A stretch of DNA of 64,000 bases from Streptomyces sp. T12 (GTDB taxonomy: Bacteria > Actinomycetota > Actinomycetes > Streptomycetales > Streptomycetaceae), in the NCBI RefSeq assembly GCF_028736035.1, contig NZ_CP117866.1, positions 9,899,001 through 9,963,000 of the forward strand, written 5' to 3'. This document shows, piece by piece, positions 42,600-52,047 of the stretch (position 1 is its first letter; the number at the start of each line of letters is the position of its first letter). The position numbers and the translations under genes are program-made. The notes beneath the pieces were generated by a model that saw only the letters and a list, made by a program, of their open reading frames with translations, was not told the origin of the DNA and searched no databases.

Positions 42600-43526
42600 A
42601 TGACCGACCGATTGAATGTGACGTTCCCTTCGGGGCCGGACGAGTGTCACGCCTGGCTGTACCTGCCCGAGGGCGGGGGTCGGCGTCCCGTGGTGGTCAT
42701 GGCACACGGTCTCGGTGGGGTCCGCGAGATGCGGCTGGACGCCTATGCCGAGCGTTTCGCCGCCGCCGGCTACGCGTGCCTGGTGTTCGACTACCGGCAC
42801 TTCGGGGCCAGCGGCGGTCAGCCGCGACAGCTCCTGAGCATCAGACGACAGCTCCAGGACTGGCGCGCCGCCGTGGCGTACGCGCGCTCCCGGCCGGAGA
42901 CCGATCCCCGGCGCGTGGTCCTGTGGGGCACCTCTTTCGGCGGCGGCCATGTCCTGGCGACAGCCGCCCAGGACCCGGCCGTCGCCACCGTCATCGCCCA
43001 GGGCCTGTTCACCGACGGTGTCGCCTCTGCCCTGGCGATGCGCCCGGACACCTCGGTGAAGGTGATGGCCCGCGCGGTCCGTGACGTGGTCGGCGCCCGC
43101 CTTGGGCACCCTCCCGTCATGGTCGCGACGGCGGGGCCGCCCGGATCCGCCGCGTTGATGACCGCTGCGGACGCCGAGCCCGGCTACCTGGCCCTCGTGC
43201 CCAACGACGCGCTCTTCTCTAACCAGGTTGCGGCGCGGTTCGCCCTGGACATCCTCCGCTACCGGCCGGGCCGCCGGACCGCGAAGATCGCATGCCCGGT
43301 GCTGTTCTGCGTATGCGAGCACGACAGCGTGGCCCCCGCGCGGCCGACCCTGCGCCATGCCCGCAGGGCCCCGCGCGGCGAGATCCGCCTCTACCCCGAC
43401 GGCCACTTCGACATCTACCTCGGCGAGCCTTTCGAACGCGTTGTCACGGACCAGCTCGCCTTCCTGGCGCGGCACGTCCCCATCGGCTCCGCATCCGGTG
43501 AAGCCCCGGGACCCACGACACCCTGA
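42600..43526 (+). CDS. Alpha/beta hydrolase
   Basis: 308 aa. The nucleophile motif is WGTSFGGGHVLATA, the oxyanion region PVVVMAHGLGGVREMRLDAY, with DYRHFGASGG, the acid in CEHDSVAP and the His in YPDGHFDIY. It has the look of the dienelactone-hydrolase/acetyl-xylan-esterase-like peptidase_S15-type group. There is no signal peptide, so it acts in the cytosol. It leads an operon with two SDR oxidoreductases (12 and 6 bp gaps), which suggests ester or lactone cleavage coupled to alcohol/ketone oxidation. Confidence 0.88.
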   Translation: MTDRLNVTFPSGPDECHAWLYLPEGGGRRPVVVMAHGLGGVREMRLDAYAERFAAAGYACLVFDYRHFGASGGQPRQLLSIRRQLQDWRAAVAYARSRPETDPRRVVLWGTSFGGGHVLATAAQDPAVATVIAQGLFTDGVASALAMRPDTSVKVMARAVRDVVGARLGHPPVMVATAGPPGSAALMTAADAEPGYLALVPNDALFSNQVAARFALDILRYRPGRRTAKIACPVLFCVCEHDSVAPARPTLRHARRAPRGEIRLYPDGHFDIYLGEPFERVVTDQLAFLARHVPIGSASGEAPGPTTP

Positions 43527-43538
43527 AAGAGGTACGAG

Positions 43539-44423
43539 ATGCTCACCTACCCGATTGCGGGGAAGACCGTCTTCATCACCGGCGCAGCCGGAGGCATCGG
43601 TGCGGCCACCGCCCGCACGCTGCACTCGCGCGGAGCCAACGTGGTCCTCGCCGACCGGGGCATCGACGCCACATCGGCCCTCGCCCGCGACCTCGGCGGC
43701 GACAGGACACTGGCGCTGTCGGTGGATGTCACCGACAGCGCCGCACTGGCCGACGCGGTGGAACGTACCGTCGACCGGTTCGGCGGCCTGGATGTCGTCT
43801 TCGCCAACGCGGGGATCGCGGCCGATCCGCCGGCGACGATCGCCACCATCGACCCGGCCATGTTCGAGCGCGTCGTCGAAGTGGACCTGCTGGGCGTCTG
43901 GCGCACCGTTCGCTCCGCACTGCCGCACGTCATCGCGGCGCGCGGGCACGTCCTGGTCACCGCTTCGGTGTACGCCTACTTCAACGGCATGACCAACGCC
44001 CCCTACGCCATGTCGAAGGCCGGCGTCGAGCAGTTCGGCCGCGCCCTGCGCGCCGAACTCGGCATCCACGGCGCCAGCGCCGGGGTCCTCTACCCCGGCT
44101 GGGTCCACACGCCCATCGCTGGAGCAGCCTTCGGAAGCAACGACATCACCACCCGCATGCGCGAGATCGCCTTCCCGTCCCTGCTCGGCAAGGCCATCGC
44201 CCCCACGCGCGTCGCGGACGCCGTCGTCCGCGGCATCGAGAACCGCTCGGCCCGTGTCATGGTCCCCCGCAGGTGGGTACCGTTTTCGGCCCTGCGCGGC
44301 GTCCTTAACCCAGTCACCGATCTCATCGCCGAACGCCACCCCGAACTGCGCCGACTCCTGCGCCGACTCGAGGAATCCGCCGGCCCCGCAGGCAAGTCCC
44401 CGCAGACCGACACACCGAGGTAG
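43539..44423 (+). CDS. Short-chain dehydrogenase/reductase
   Basis: 294 aa. The cofactor motif is VFITGAAGGIGAATARTLHS; LADRG after strand 2 suggests NAD preference. ANAGIAADPP follows strand 4, and the catalytic YAMSKAG with an upstream TASVYAYF supplies Ser/Tyr/Lys. The C-terminal ~45 residues are a helical extension (RRWVPFSALRGVLNPVTDLI). It lies between the hydrolase and a second SDR of similar build, so the two probably act on related substrates. Confidence 0.92.
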   Translation: MLTYPIAGKTVFITGAAGGIGAATARTLHSRGANVVLADRGIDATSALARDLGGDRTLALSVDVTDSAALADAVERTVDRFGGLDVVFANAGIAADPPATIATIDPAMFERVVEVDLLGVWRTVRSALPHVIAARGHVLVTASVYAYFNGMTNAPYAMSKAGVEQFGRALRAELGIHGASAGVLYPGWVHTPIAGAAFGSNDITTRMREIAFPSLLGKAIAPTRVADAVVRGIENRSARVMVPRRWVPFSALRGVLNPVTDLIAERHPELRRLLRRLEESAGPAGKSPQTDTPR

Positions 44424-44429
44424 GCCGTC

Positions 44430-45311
44430 ATGACCCGTTACGACCTGACAGGGCGCACCGTCGCCCTCACCGGCTCCACCGGCGGCCTCGGCATCGCCCT
44501 GGCCAACGCACTGCGCGACCGGGGTGCCAACCTCGCACTGCTCGACCTCGACGCCGAGGCGGCCCAGGCCCAGGCGGAGAAACTGGGTGGCGACACAGTC
44601 GCCCGGGGCTGGGGCGTGGACGTCCGCGACCTCGCCGGACTGCAGACGGCCATGCACGAGGCCGCCGCGCACTTCGGGCGCCTTGATGTCGCCGTCGCCG
44701 GCGCGGGCATCGACACCATGGCCCCCCTGGCTACCATTGACCCTGCCGCCTACGAGCGCGTGATCGACATCAACCTCAACGGCGTCTGGCGCACCTTCCG
44801 CGCGGCTCTGCCCCACGTCGAGCCCCAACGCGGCTATCTCCTCGCGATCTCCTCCATGGCCGCCTTCGTGCACTCGCCGCTCCAGATCTCCTACACCGCG
44901 AGCAAGGCCGGCGTGTGGGCGATGTGCGACAGCCTTCGCCTGGAGGTTCGCCACCTGGGTGTCGGTGTCGGCAGCGCCCACCCCACGTTCTTCCGCACTC
45001 CGATGATGGACGACGTGACCGCGGACCCGGCCGGGCACGCCCTCTGGGGCGGCAACTCCAAGGGGTTGTGGAAGATGGTGCCGCTGGAAAAGGTCATCGC
45101 CGGTATCGTCCGCGGCATCGAGCGCCGTGCGGACCGCGTCGTCGTCCCCAGGTCCCTCACCCTGACCGCGAACGCTCCCGGCCTGTTCCGGCCGGCACTC
45201 GAACGTGTCGGTTTCCGCCCTCAGACGGTCCAGCGCGCCCTCGGCCTCGCCTCGGCGTCGGGCTGGCACGACCCGGCGGTGCATGAGCGCCACCAGGCCG
45301 GTTCCCGCTGA
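44430..45311 (+). CDS. Short-chain dehydrogenase/reductase
   Basis: 293 aa. VALTGSTGGLGIALANALRD is the cofactor motif, LLDLDAEAAQ the adenosine-binding segment, and ISSMAAFVHSPLQISYTASK holds the Ser-Tyr-Lys catalytic set. Its C-terminal extension (RVVVPRSLTLTANAPGLFRP) resembles that of the preceding SDR, so the pair is probably an old duplication. It ends 68 bp before the TetR gene. Confidence 0.92.
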   Translation: MTRYDLTGRTVALTGSTGGLGIALANALRDRGANLALLDLDAEAAQAQAEKLGGDTVARGWGVDVRDLAGLQTAMHEAAAHFGRLDVAVAGAGIDTMAPLATIDPAAYERVIDINLNGVWRTFRAALPHVEPQRGYLLAISSMAAFVHSPLQISYTASKAGVWAMCDSLRLEVRHLGVGVGSAHPTFFRTPMMDDVTADPAGHALWGGNSKGLWKMVPLEKVIAGIVRGIERRADRVVVPRSLTLTANAPGLFRPALERVGFRPQTVQRALGLASASGWHDPAVHERHQAGSR

Positions 45312-45379
45312 GATTCCGGGCTGAAGGAAGCGGCCCAGGGGGTCTGGCCGTTCGAGCACCTCGTAAAGTAGCGGAGACC

Positions 45380-45994
45380 ATGACAATCAAGGTCACACGC
45401 ACGACACGTCGGGCCGCCGCAACCCGTGCGGCCATCGTCGACGCCGCCGAGGAGTTGCTGGCCTCCGGAGGCCCCGACGCGGTCACCTTGGAGGGCATCG
45501 CCGAACGCGCGGATGTCGCCGTGCAGACGGTGTACAACCGCGTGGGCGGCCGCGCGGCCGTTCTCATCGCGGTTGCCGAGCGGGCACTCGAGGACAACCG
45601 GACCTACATGAACGACGCCTACGCTGCCCCGGGCACCCCCGTGGAACGCATCAGGGCCGCCTCGGCCGCGTACGTCCGCTTCGCCGCCGAGCGCCCACAC
45701 CAGTTCCGCCTGCTAGCCGAGCCGCCGGACGAACCCGCGGCCCTGGAACGGGTCGCCGCGCTCGTCGACGAGCAGAACGCCAAACTCGCCGCCGCCCTGG
45801 CCGACGGGGTGGCCGACGGCTCGCTCGCCGCCGACCTCGATCCCGTCACCACCGCCACCGCGTTGTGGGCTGCCATGAACGGCGTTCTCGGCCTCTCCTG
45901 GCGCGCGGACCGACTCCGCGCTGACGCCTCCCACTTGACGGAACTCGTCGCAGCTGTGGAAAGGGTGGTTCTCCGCGGGCTGCTCGCCCGCTGA
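45380..45994 (+). CDS. TetR-family transcriptional regulator
   Basis: 204 aa. The N-terminal HTH is TRAAIVDAAEELLASGGPDA, VTLEGIAERADVAVQTVYNR, VGGRAAVL; the rest is the helical ligand-binding domain. It is the last gene of the run that starts with the hydrolase at 42600, although the 68-bp gap leaves room for its own promoter. The palindromic half-sites at 42522-42557 are its likely operator. Confidence 0.92.
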   Translation: MTIKVTRTTRRAAATRAAIVDAAEELLASGGPDAVTLEGIAERADVAVQTVYNRVGGRAAVLIAVAERALEDNRTYMNDAYAAPGTPVERIRAASAAYVRFAAERPHQFRLLAEPPDEPAALERVAALVDEQNAKLAAALADGVADGSLAADLDPVTTATALWAAMNGVLGLSWRADRLRADASHLTELVAAVERVVLRGLLAR

Positions 45995-46201
45995 AGTCCG
46001 CCCGGGGCCGTGCCCTCCATGAACCCGGATACCCGGAGACGGCGACCTTCTCGCCCGCTGGCGATCACCCCTGTCATCGTCCCTTGCCAGAACGCGCCGT
46101 CCGCCGTTGTCGTCCCGGTCCTGCAGCGGGTTGTACAGCAGGCAGAGGCTCAGGAAACGAGTGCGAACAGTGGCGCCGTGGCCGAGTTGAGCACGGCGTA
46201 G

Positions 46202-46624
46202 TGGTACCACCATCACGGCCTGCACTTCCTCGCCCTGACAGACGAGAAGGGCCGCTTGCTCTGGATATCCGCCGCCCGGCCCGGCCGCACTCACGACATC
46301 ACCGCCGCCCGCCACGACCACATCCTTGCCCACCTGCGCGCCGCCGGCCTCGGCGCCCTCGCAGACCTCGGCTTCCGCGGCGTGGACAACGACGTACGCG
46401 ACCCCGTGATCGTCACTGGCTTCCACGCCAGCCGCACCCACAAGCTCACGCCCGGCCAGAAGGAAGCCAACCGCGTCCTCGCCGTCGGACGGGCACCGGT
46501 CGAGCACGGCTTCGCCCACCTCAAGAACTGGCGGACCCTCACCAAACTCCGCACCGACCCCGCCCACGCAACCCGCCTCCTGCGCGCCCTGCTCGTCCTG
46601 ACGAACCTCGAAGTCAACCGCTGA
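46202..46624 (+). pseudogene. IS5-family (DDE_4) transposase, C-terminal part
   Basis: The frame opens after a TAG at 46199 and reads WYHHHGLHFLALTDEKGRLL, WISAARPGRTHDITAARHDH, LGALADLGFRGVDNDVRDPV and RAPVEHGFAHLKNWRTLTKL. It is the catalytic second half of a transposase whose first ~130 residues are missing. The remainder is uninterrupted to its stop. Confidence 0.75.
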
Positions 46625-46756
46625 CAAACCATACTCCGCAGACACAGCCGCCGACGACCAGCGTGAGCACCCCGAGAATCGTTCGCACCAGCCCTTTGAC
46701 CTGGTACTTCAAGTTGGCGAAGGCTCTCTGATCGAGGCTCCTGTGCCCGGTGCCGG

Positions 46757-46937
46757 TCAATGCGCACCGCCGAGGTTGAGGATCACGACCGCCGCGATCA
46801 CCAGGGCGACCCCGGTCACCTTGGCCAGTGTCAACGGTTCGTTCAGGAACAATGCGCCGACGAGCACGATGAGGGTGGTGCCCAGACTCGACCAGACCGC
46901 GTAGACGATGCCCACCTGCAGACCACGGGCGATTACG
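46757..46937 (-). pseudogene. SMR-family multidrug efflux pump, 3' part
   Basis: Minus-strand translation RGLQVGIVYAVWSSLGTTLI, VLVGALFLNEPLTLAKVTGV, ALVIAAVVILNLGGAH is the last two helices of an EmrE/SugE-type pump (YAVWSxxG is the signature). The N-terminal ~45 residues are missing: at 46938 the sequence switches to the tail of the IS5 element. The gene was cut by that insertion or by a deletion next to it. Confidence 0.75.
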
Positions 46938-47093
46938 GCACGGGGCGTGTGCGAGGCGATGGACCTGGACCCGGCTCCGAACAACATCAACAATGTCCGT
47001 TTGAAGCTCAAGCGCCTGACCGGGCGCAACATCCTGACCGAGCCAGAACCGAGGCTGTTCACCCTGCCACGTCCGTAGTCGTCAGGCGAGGGC
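46938..47093 (+). mobile_element. Tail fragment of the IS5 element at 40196
   Basis: 156 bases nearly identical to 41311-41466 (two mismatches noticed), encoding the C-terminus of the passenger protein (RGVCEAMDLDPAPNNINNVR) and ending CAGGCGAGGGC. The identity stops at the same base in both places, which fixes the right end of the element. Confidence 0.8.
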
Positions 47094-47173
47094 TACTTCA
47101 TCCACAACGACGAAACGGACATCAACTCACATCCCGCCCTCTCACTCGCCAACGTCCTGACATAGGAGCCCTG

Positions 47174-47971
47174 ATGGTGCCGTATCGGGCCATGCTCGAT
47201 GTACCGCACGAGGTCGTACAGCACGTCTCGTGGCTGATCTACGCCCGAAGGGGTGATCTGAACTCCCGCTGGCGCAGGCTGAGTTGTTTTGAGCAGGCCC
47301 TGCTCGTCTTGGTCCACCTGCGCAAGAACGAGACGCTCGCCCGGGTGGCGGCCGCCTTCGGGGTCTCCACCACCACTGCCGGCCGGTACGTGACCGAGAC
47401 CGTCGAGGTGCTCGCCGAGCACGCCCCCGACCTGCACACCGCCCTACGCGAGCTGCCGACGGAGGAGTTCGTCATCCTCGACGGCACTCTGATCGCCACT
47501 GACCGCATCGCGGCGGACGAACCGTACTACTCGATGAAGCACCGTCGGCACGGGCTGAACGTGCAGGTGTTGGCCGCCCCGGACGGCACCCCTCTGTGGT
47601 TTTCACGGGCCCTGCCTGGCCGCACACACGACTTGACCGCGGCCCGCGCGCACGGCGTGATCCAGGCATGCCTTTCGAGGCAACTCCTGGTACTCGCGGA
47701 CCGTGCCTACCGCGGAGCCGGGGCCACTGTCCGCACCCCGTACTACGGCCGCGAACTGCCCGAACGGTACGCACAGTTCAACCGGGATCACGCCCGCCTG
47801 CGAGCTCCTGGGGAAAGGGCCTTCGCCCGCCTGAAGCAGTGGCGGATCCTCCAGAAGGCCCGCTGCAGCACCAACCGTATCGGGCGAACCGTTGCTGCCG
47901 TTCACGCGATCGAGATCGCCTGGGCTCAAGCGTCGAGATCTGTGGAACAGCCCGTAGGGGTGCGACCATAG
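47174..47971 (+). CDS. IS5-family (DDE_4) transposase
   Basis: 265 aa, apparently intact. The N-terminal HTH part (CFEQALLVLVHLRKNETLAR, FGVSTTTAGRYVTETVEVLA) is followed by the catalytic core with FVILDGTLIATDRI, LNVQVLAAPDGTPLWFSRAL, PGRTHDLTAARAH, LLVLADRAYRGAG and PGERAFARLKQWRILQKARC. The ATG at 47174 follows AGGAGCCCTG. A pentapeptide-repeat gene begins five bases after the stop, so the right end of the IS is not where expected. It is related to, but distinct from, the copies at 46202 and 55434. Confidence 0.88.
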   Translation: MVPYRAMLDVPHEVVQHVSWLIYARRGDLNSRWRRLSCFEQALLVLVHLRKNETLARVAAAFGVSTTTAGRYVTETVEVLAEHAPDLHTALRELPTEEFVILDGTLIATDRIAADEPYYSMKHRRHGLNVQVLAAPDGTPLWFSRALPGRTHDLTAARAHGVIQACLSRQLLVLADRAYRGAGATVRTPYYGRELPERYAQFNRDHARLRAPGERAFARLKQWRILQKARCSTNRIGRTVAAVHAIEIAWAQASRSVEQPVGVRP

Positions 47972-47975
47972 CGCC

Positions 47976-48968
47976 ATGGATCACCGGCTGGGGCGGCGTG
48001 CTTTGCGCCGCTGGCTCATATGGCTACTCATCGGCATCGTAGCGTTGGTTGTATTGGGTGTGGCGCTGGCTGTGTTGCCCCGGCTCCTCGCGCCGCGTAG
48101 CTCATTCGGCAACGCCGCAGACGCCGTTCGGGCTCAGCATGAGGAACGAGCACTCATTCTGCAGGGGCTGGGTGGACTGGCGCTGCTGCTCGGTGCGTAT
48201 ATCACCTGGAGGCAATTCCAGATAAGCCGCGAACAGCTTCAGCTCAACCTGCGGGCAACGGCCCAACAGCTTCAGGCCACCCAAGATCAGCTGACTGTCG
48301 CCCGCCAGAGTCAGATCACCGAACGGTTCACCCGAGCCATGGATCAACTCGGTAGCGACCAACTCGTCGTCCGCTTGGGGGGCATCTACGCGCTGGAGCG
48401 TATTGCCAAGGATTCACCAGCCGATGCCGGGATCATCGCCGGGATCCTTTGCTCCTATCTCCGCCAGCATGCGCCCGCGCCCGATACGCCTACTGCAGGC
48501 AGCGACGTGCCGCACTTGGTTGCCAGAGCCCCTGATGTGCAGGCGGCCCTCACCGTGCTTGTTCGTCGGGCTGCTCGACCCGACGACGAGGAGCCCCTCC
48601 GGCTGATCGGTGTGGATCTACGCCGGGCCGACTTGACTAAGGCGGATCTTGCCGGCGCGGATTTGGAAGGTGCCCACCTCAACTGGGCGTGGTTGCCGGA
48701 TGCCCGACTGGATGGTGCGGATCTCAATGATGCAGATTTGAGTGAGGCCAATCTTGCCGGTGCCAGCCTCAAAGGCGTCGACTTGGCGGGCGCTGTGCTG
48801 CACGGAGCGCATCTGGAGGGCGCGTCACTTCGAGAAGCCGAGCTTGGGGGAGCGCAACTCGACGGTGCAGTGGCCAACGAGGCAACGACCTGGCCAGATG
48901 GGTTTGAGCCGCGACAAGCTGGTGTCAACGTCAGGCGTGGTCATTCCTCCGATTGGTGGCGGACCTGA
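47976..48968 (+). CDS. Membrane-anchored pentapeptide-repeat protein
   Basis: 330 aa. Two N-terminal transmembrane helices (LIWLLIGIVALVVLGVALAV and LILQGLGGLALLLGAYITW), then a coiled region ISREQLQLNLRATAQQLQAT, a conserved helical part (FTRAMDQLGSDQLVVRLGGI, YALERIAKDSPADAGIIAGI), and ~100 residues of A(D/N)LxxA pentapeptide repeats (LRRADLTKADLAGADLEGAH onward). The repeats fold as a right-handed quadrilateral beta-helix. This architecture is common in actinobacteria; its function is unknown. The start lies 5 bp after the IS transposase stop, so the native promoter may have been displaced. Confidence 0.88.
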   Translation: MDHRLGRRALRRWLIWLLIGIVALVVLGVALAVLPRLLAPRSSFGNAADAVRAQHEERALILQGLGGLALLLGAYITWRQFQISREQLQLNLRATAQQLQATQDQLTVARQSQITERFTRAMDQLGSDQLVVRLGGIYALERIAKDSPADAGIIAGILCSYLRQHAPAPDTPTAGSDVPHLVARAPDVQAALTVLVRRAARPDDEEPLRLIGVDLRRADLTKADLAGADLEGAHLNWAWLPDARLDGADLNDADLSEANLAGASLKGVDLAGAVLHGAHLEGASLREAELGGAQLDGAVANEATTWPDGFEPRQAGVNVRRGHSSDWWRT

Positions 48969-48970
48969 TA

Positions 48971-49165
48971 CATGACGGATTTCCCTGGCTTCACCGGCGC
49001 TCCGGCCGCCGGTATCACCTGCTGACTGCGGCGGATGCAATCTCGCCGCTGAGGATCCTGCGGCACACCTGCGGTCGCGGCAAGGATCAACACATTCCTG
49101 TCTCCGACTGGCGGGTACTCCGTGATCTGCATCGCCTGGCGCGCAGGATGAGAAACCTTCACTGA
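48971..49165 (+). pseudogene. C-terminal fragment, unrecognised
   Basis: The plus frame ending at a TGA at 49165 reads LIHDGFPWLHRRSGRRYHLL, TAADAISPLRILRHTCGRGK, DWRVLRDLHRLARRMRNLH. It looks like the end of a real protein without a start and overlaps the TniQ scrap by a few bases. No family recognised. Confidence 0.35.
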
Positions 49166-49440
49166 GCCGTCTCCAGCGAGGCAGCGCGGGCAGTACCGCG
49201 TGAAGGCGGTGAACACCCAAAGGTCGTAGGGGAAGAACCGATTGGGTCGCGGGTGCAGGGACATGGAGATCGGTGGGTATCGCTCGGTGTCGGGCGCGAG
49301 GGTGAGACGTGCGGCTTTACGGGAGTGAGCTGAGTGGCCTGGGCGAACGCCGTGAGGCGATCGCCCAGGCCAAGAAGGAGCCGGCCCGAGGTGTAGGAGC
49401 CTTTGGACGTCTGGAGGCCGGTTCGTGCGAACAGCATGGT
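49160..49440 (-). pseudogene. TniQ-like transposition protein remnant
   Basis: One minus frame gives LLLGLGDRLTAFAQATQLTP; the next gives RLTLAPDTERYPPISMSLHP, RPNRFFPYDLWVFTAFTRYC and PRCLAGDGS. RYCPxCLAGDG is the zinc-finger hallmark of TniQ/TnsD-type target-selection proteins. The gene is frameshifted near 49315 and truncated right after the motif. Confidence 0.6.
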
Positions 49441-49469
49441 GGGCGACAGATCCAGGCGGTGGGACAGCC

Positions 49470-50945
49470 TCAGGGTGAGCCCGGGCAGTCCTTCCCCGGG
49501 CAGCGGAGCCAGGGCCCGCGGCAGTCGACCGCGACCGCCTCGGTCTGCGCGTGCTGCCGGGACCGTCTGCTGCGTTCACGCTTGGTCATCTGGGTCGGCC
49601 ACTGGGCGACCGGGATGGCGGAGCCGAGCAACTCCAGCAGGACCGGAAGGAGTTCGGCATCGGAACGGGGAGCAAGGCCCCGGTTGCGGGCTTCGGCGAG
49701 CAGCGTCTCGGCGGCGCGGTCGGAGAATGCCGGGATCTCGGTCGCGCGAGGTAGCCCGGTCCAGCTCAACACGTGCCAGCGGTCGGGCTCGGCGTCGTCC
49801 TGGAAGAACATGGTGCGCCGGTCACGGCGATCGGAACGGATGAGCCACTTGCCCTTGTGCCGGCCGCCCCGGGTGGAGGGCAGGTGGAAACGCGGGTCGT
49901 CCAGGACGACGGCGTGATACCAAAGTCCGCCGATCTTCACCCCGCGCCGGGGGTGGATCTTGACGTAGTGGGCCTTCAGGAGGCGGTAGTAGAGCTCCGG
50001 CCTGGGGATCTGCAGGGCGAAACCGCCTTGCTGCATCGCCGCGGCGAACAGCGAGTTGGGGCTGTGGTCCTCGCCGGGTCCCCAGGCCGGGGCGTACTCG
50101 CCCAGGATCCGGTTCTGCCATGTCTTCACCACCCAGGTCGCGATCAGGTGTTCCATCTGGGACATCGACAACACCGCGTCGGCTCCCGGGTCGGCGCCGC
50201 GCTCGGCGACGTCCGCCCCGGTGAAGCCCAGCAGGTGCTCCAGCAGCAGGCTGTTGATCGCGGATAAGGCCCGCTCGACGGCGAATTCGTCGGTGGGCCG
50301 CAGGGTGCGGGCGGGAAGGATGTTGCAGCCCAGCGTCCGTTCCGCTTCCACCACGTGGTGGTTCTTGTGGGCAACCACCGTGACCGGGACGCCCGGGTAT
50401 GGCCACTCCATGTCCTCGCCCCAGCCCTCGCGCATCGGCAGCATCACGTCCCGCAGCAACATCGCAATGTCCACCGACGTGTCCGACACCAGCGTCAACC
50501 GAAACGCCACGATCGAGTGCGTGAAGAGGTCCAACGCCAGCGTGAGCATGACCGAGACCGGTTCACCGAACACCGACTCGCGCACCTTCACCGGCAGCGG
50601 CGTGGTATCCAGGGCAACTACCTGCCCCGGCCGGTGCACCACCACCCGCTGCGAGGCGTCCCGGGCCGCATCCGCGGACCGGGTGTAACGCTGCCGGGCT
50701 CCATCCGGCCCGAACCACTGCCTCCAGACCGTCCGCAGTGTGTTGCAGCACGGCACCTTCTCCGGCGGGAAGAGGGGGAACGTCTCGCGCATGTACTGAT
50801 GGAGCAAGCGACGCTTGGCCCGCATGCTGATCCGCGACCGCTGGAGACTCTCCCTCGTCACCGCGAAGATCGCTTCCCGGATCTCCTCGGTGATGCTCGG
50901 GTGCCCGCCGCTTCGCCGGGTCCAACGGCCATCAGCGCAGCCAGC
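49470..50945 (-). pseudogene. TnsB/TniA-like (Mu-type) transposase, C-terminal part
   Basis: About 490 codons open. DGRWTRRSGGHPSITEEIRE and MRAKRRLLHQYMRETFPLFP belong to the DNA-binding half. The rve catalytic core shows the first Asp in VVALDTTPLPVKV and the Glu in EFAVERALSAINSLL. The expected middle Asp is not seen (VTVVAHKNHHVVEAERTLG). The C-terminal Mu-type domain (FALQIPRPELYYRLLKAHYV) is present. The N-terminal part appears to lie at 53506-53955, separated by IS481 and the VOC/WYL pair. The ATPase gene (TnsC/TniB) is absent. Confidence 0.65.
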
Positions 50946-50971
50946 CACGATGTCCTCGATGCTTGCCGTGG

Positions 50972-51976
50972 CTAGTTGTATGAGGGCTCGACGTTGGTGA
51001 CGCTCTCGCGGAGGCGTGCTGTTGGCGGCTTTCCGGCGGCAGCACTATGCGGCCGGTGGTAGTTGTAGTGGATGTTCCGCACTGCGATCGCGGCTGACCG
51101 GGCGTCCTCGCTGGTGAACTCGCGGGCGTAGAGGACTTCCTCGGCCATGATGCGCTGGTAGCGCTCCACCTTCCCGCTGTGCCGAGGTGTGTATGGCTTG
51201 GTTCTCTGATGCCGGGTGCCTTGCCCGACGATGCGGGCGAAGTCGCCGGAGCGGTAGCAAGCGCCATTGTCGGTGACGACCCGGTGGATGCGGTTGATGC
51301 CGTGGGCGGCGAACCAGACCTTCGCCCGGGCGAGGAAAGCAGTAGCCGTCGCGCCCTTCTCATCACCCAGCGGTTCTGTGTAGGCGAGCCGTGAGAAACC
51401 ATCGACGACGGAGTGCAGGTAGACGTAGCCACGCTTCGCCCCGGCCGACTTCGCCCGACTAGCGACCTTGGCCTGATCGCTGTCCCGGCCGTGGATCCGC
51501 CACCCGCCGCCATCAGGGATCCGGCCGACCTTCTTCACATCCAGGTGCACCATGTGTCCGGGCCAGCGGGCAGTGATCTTCCCCGGCTTCCGGTTGTTCT
51601 CACCGCCTGGGTCGATGAAGCGGCGTTCGCCGAGGCCGAGCCGGGTCAGGTGTCGGCTGACGGTTCGCCGGTTGATCACAAAACCGATACTGACAAGTTC
51701 GCCGGTGATCCGTTGCGCGGACCACTTGTGCTCGCGGCGCCAGGACTCGATCTGCTCGATGACCCATGCTGGAGTCGTGTTCGGACTCCGGTGCGGACTC
51801 GACGGCCGGTCTTGCCATCCCGCATCACCGTGTAGCCGCCGGCGATTTACCCACTTGCCGGCGCATGCGCGAGAGATGCCCATCTCAGCGGCGACGTGGG
51901 CGATGGGACGTGTCTGGCACCGCTTCACGAGCCGCCTACGGCCCTCGACGCTCAGGGGCGCATGCGCGTGGGGCAC
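50972..51976 (-). CDS. IS481-family transposase
   Basis: 334 aa, intact. MPHAHAPLSVEGRRRLVKRC and the HTH PIAHVAAEMGISRACAGKWV are typical of IS481. The DDE core shows HLDVKKVGRIPDGG, the second Asp in RVVTDNGACYRSGDF and the Glu in YTPRHSGKVERYQRIMAEE. GRDSDQAKVASRAKSAGAKR is the usual inserted loop. It follows the cut end of the TnsB-like gene, so this insertion, or a deletion it caused, probably separated the two halves of that gene. Terminal repeats were not identified. Confidence 0.92.
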   Translation of the reverse strand: MPHAHAPLSVEGRRRLVKRCQTRPIAHVAAEMGISRACAGKWVNRRRLHGDAGWQDRPSSPHRSPNTTPAWVIEQIESWRREHKWSAQRITGELVSIGFVINRRTVSRHLTRLGLGERRFIDPGGENNRKPGKITARWPGHMVHLDVKKVGRIPDGGGWRIHGRDSDQAKVASRAKSAGAKRGYVYLHSVVDGFSRLAYTEPLGDEKGATATAFLARAKVWFAAHGINRIHRVVTDNGACYRSGDFARIVGQGTRHQRTKPYTPRHSGKVERYQRIMAEEVLYAREFTSEDARSAAIAVRNIHYNYHRPHSAAAGKPPTARLRESVTNVEPSYN

Positions 51977-52002
51977 TCATCGTCCTCTCGAAGTCAGACG
52001 AC

Positions 52003-52034
52003 GGCAGGCGCGACACCTATCGTGCGCGCCTGCC
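52003..52034 (-). terminator. Hairpin terminator after the VOC gene
   Basis: GGCAGGCGCG (52003-52012) pairs perfectly with CGCGCCTGCC (52025-52034) around a 12-base loop, 14 bases beyond the stop of the VOC gene. Confidence 0.6.
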
Positions 52035-52047
52035 GCATTGCGGCCTT

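Noticed and set aside
42528..45386. 952-codon minus-strand open frame
   Set aside because: It lies opposite three genes with clear hydrolase and SDR motifs; its composition is that of a high-GC shadow.
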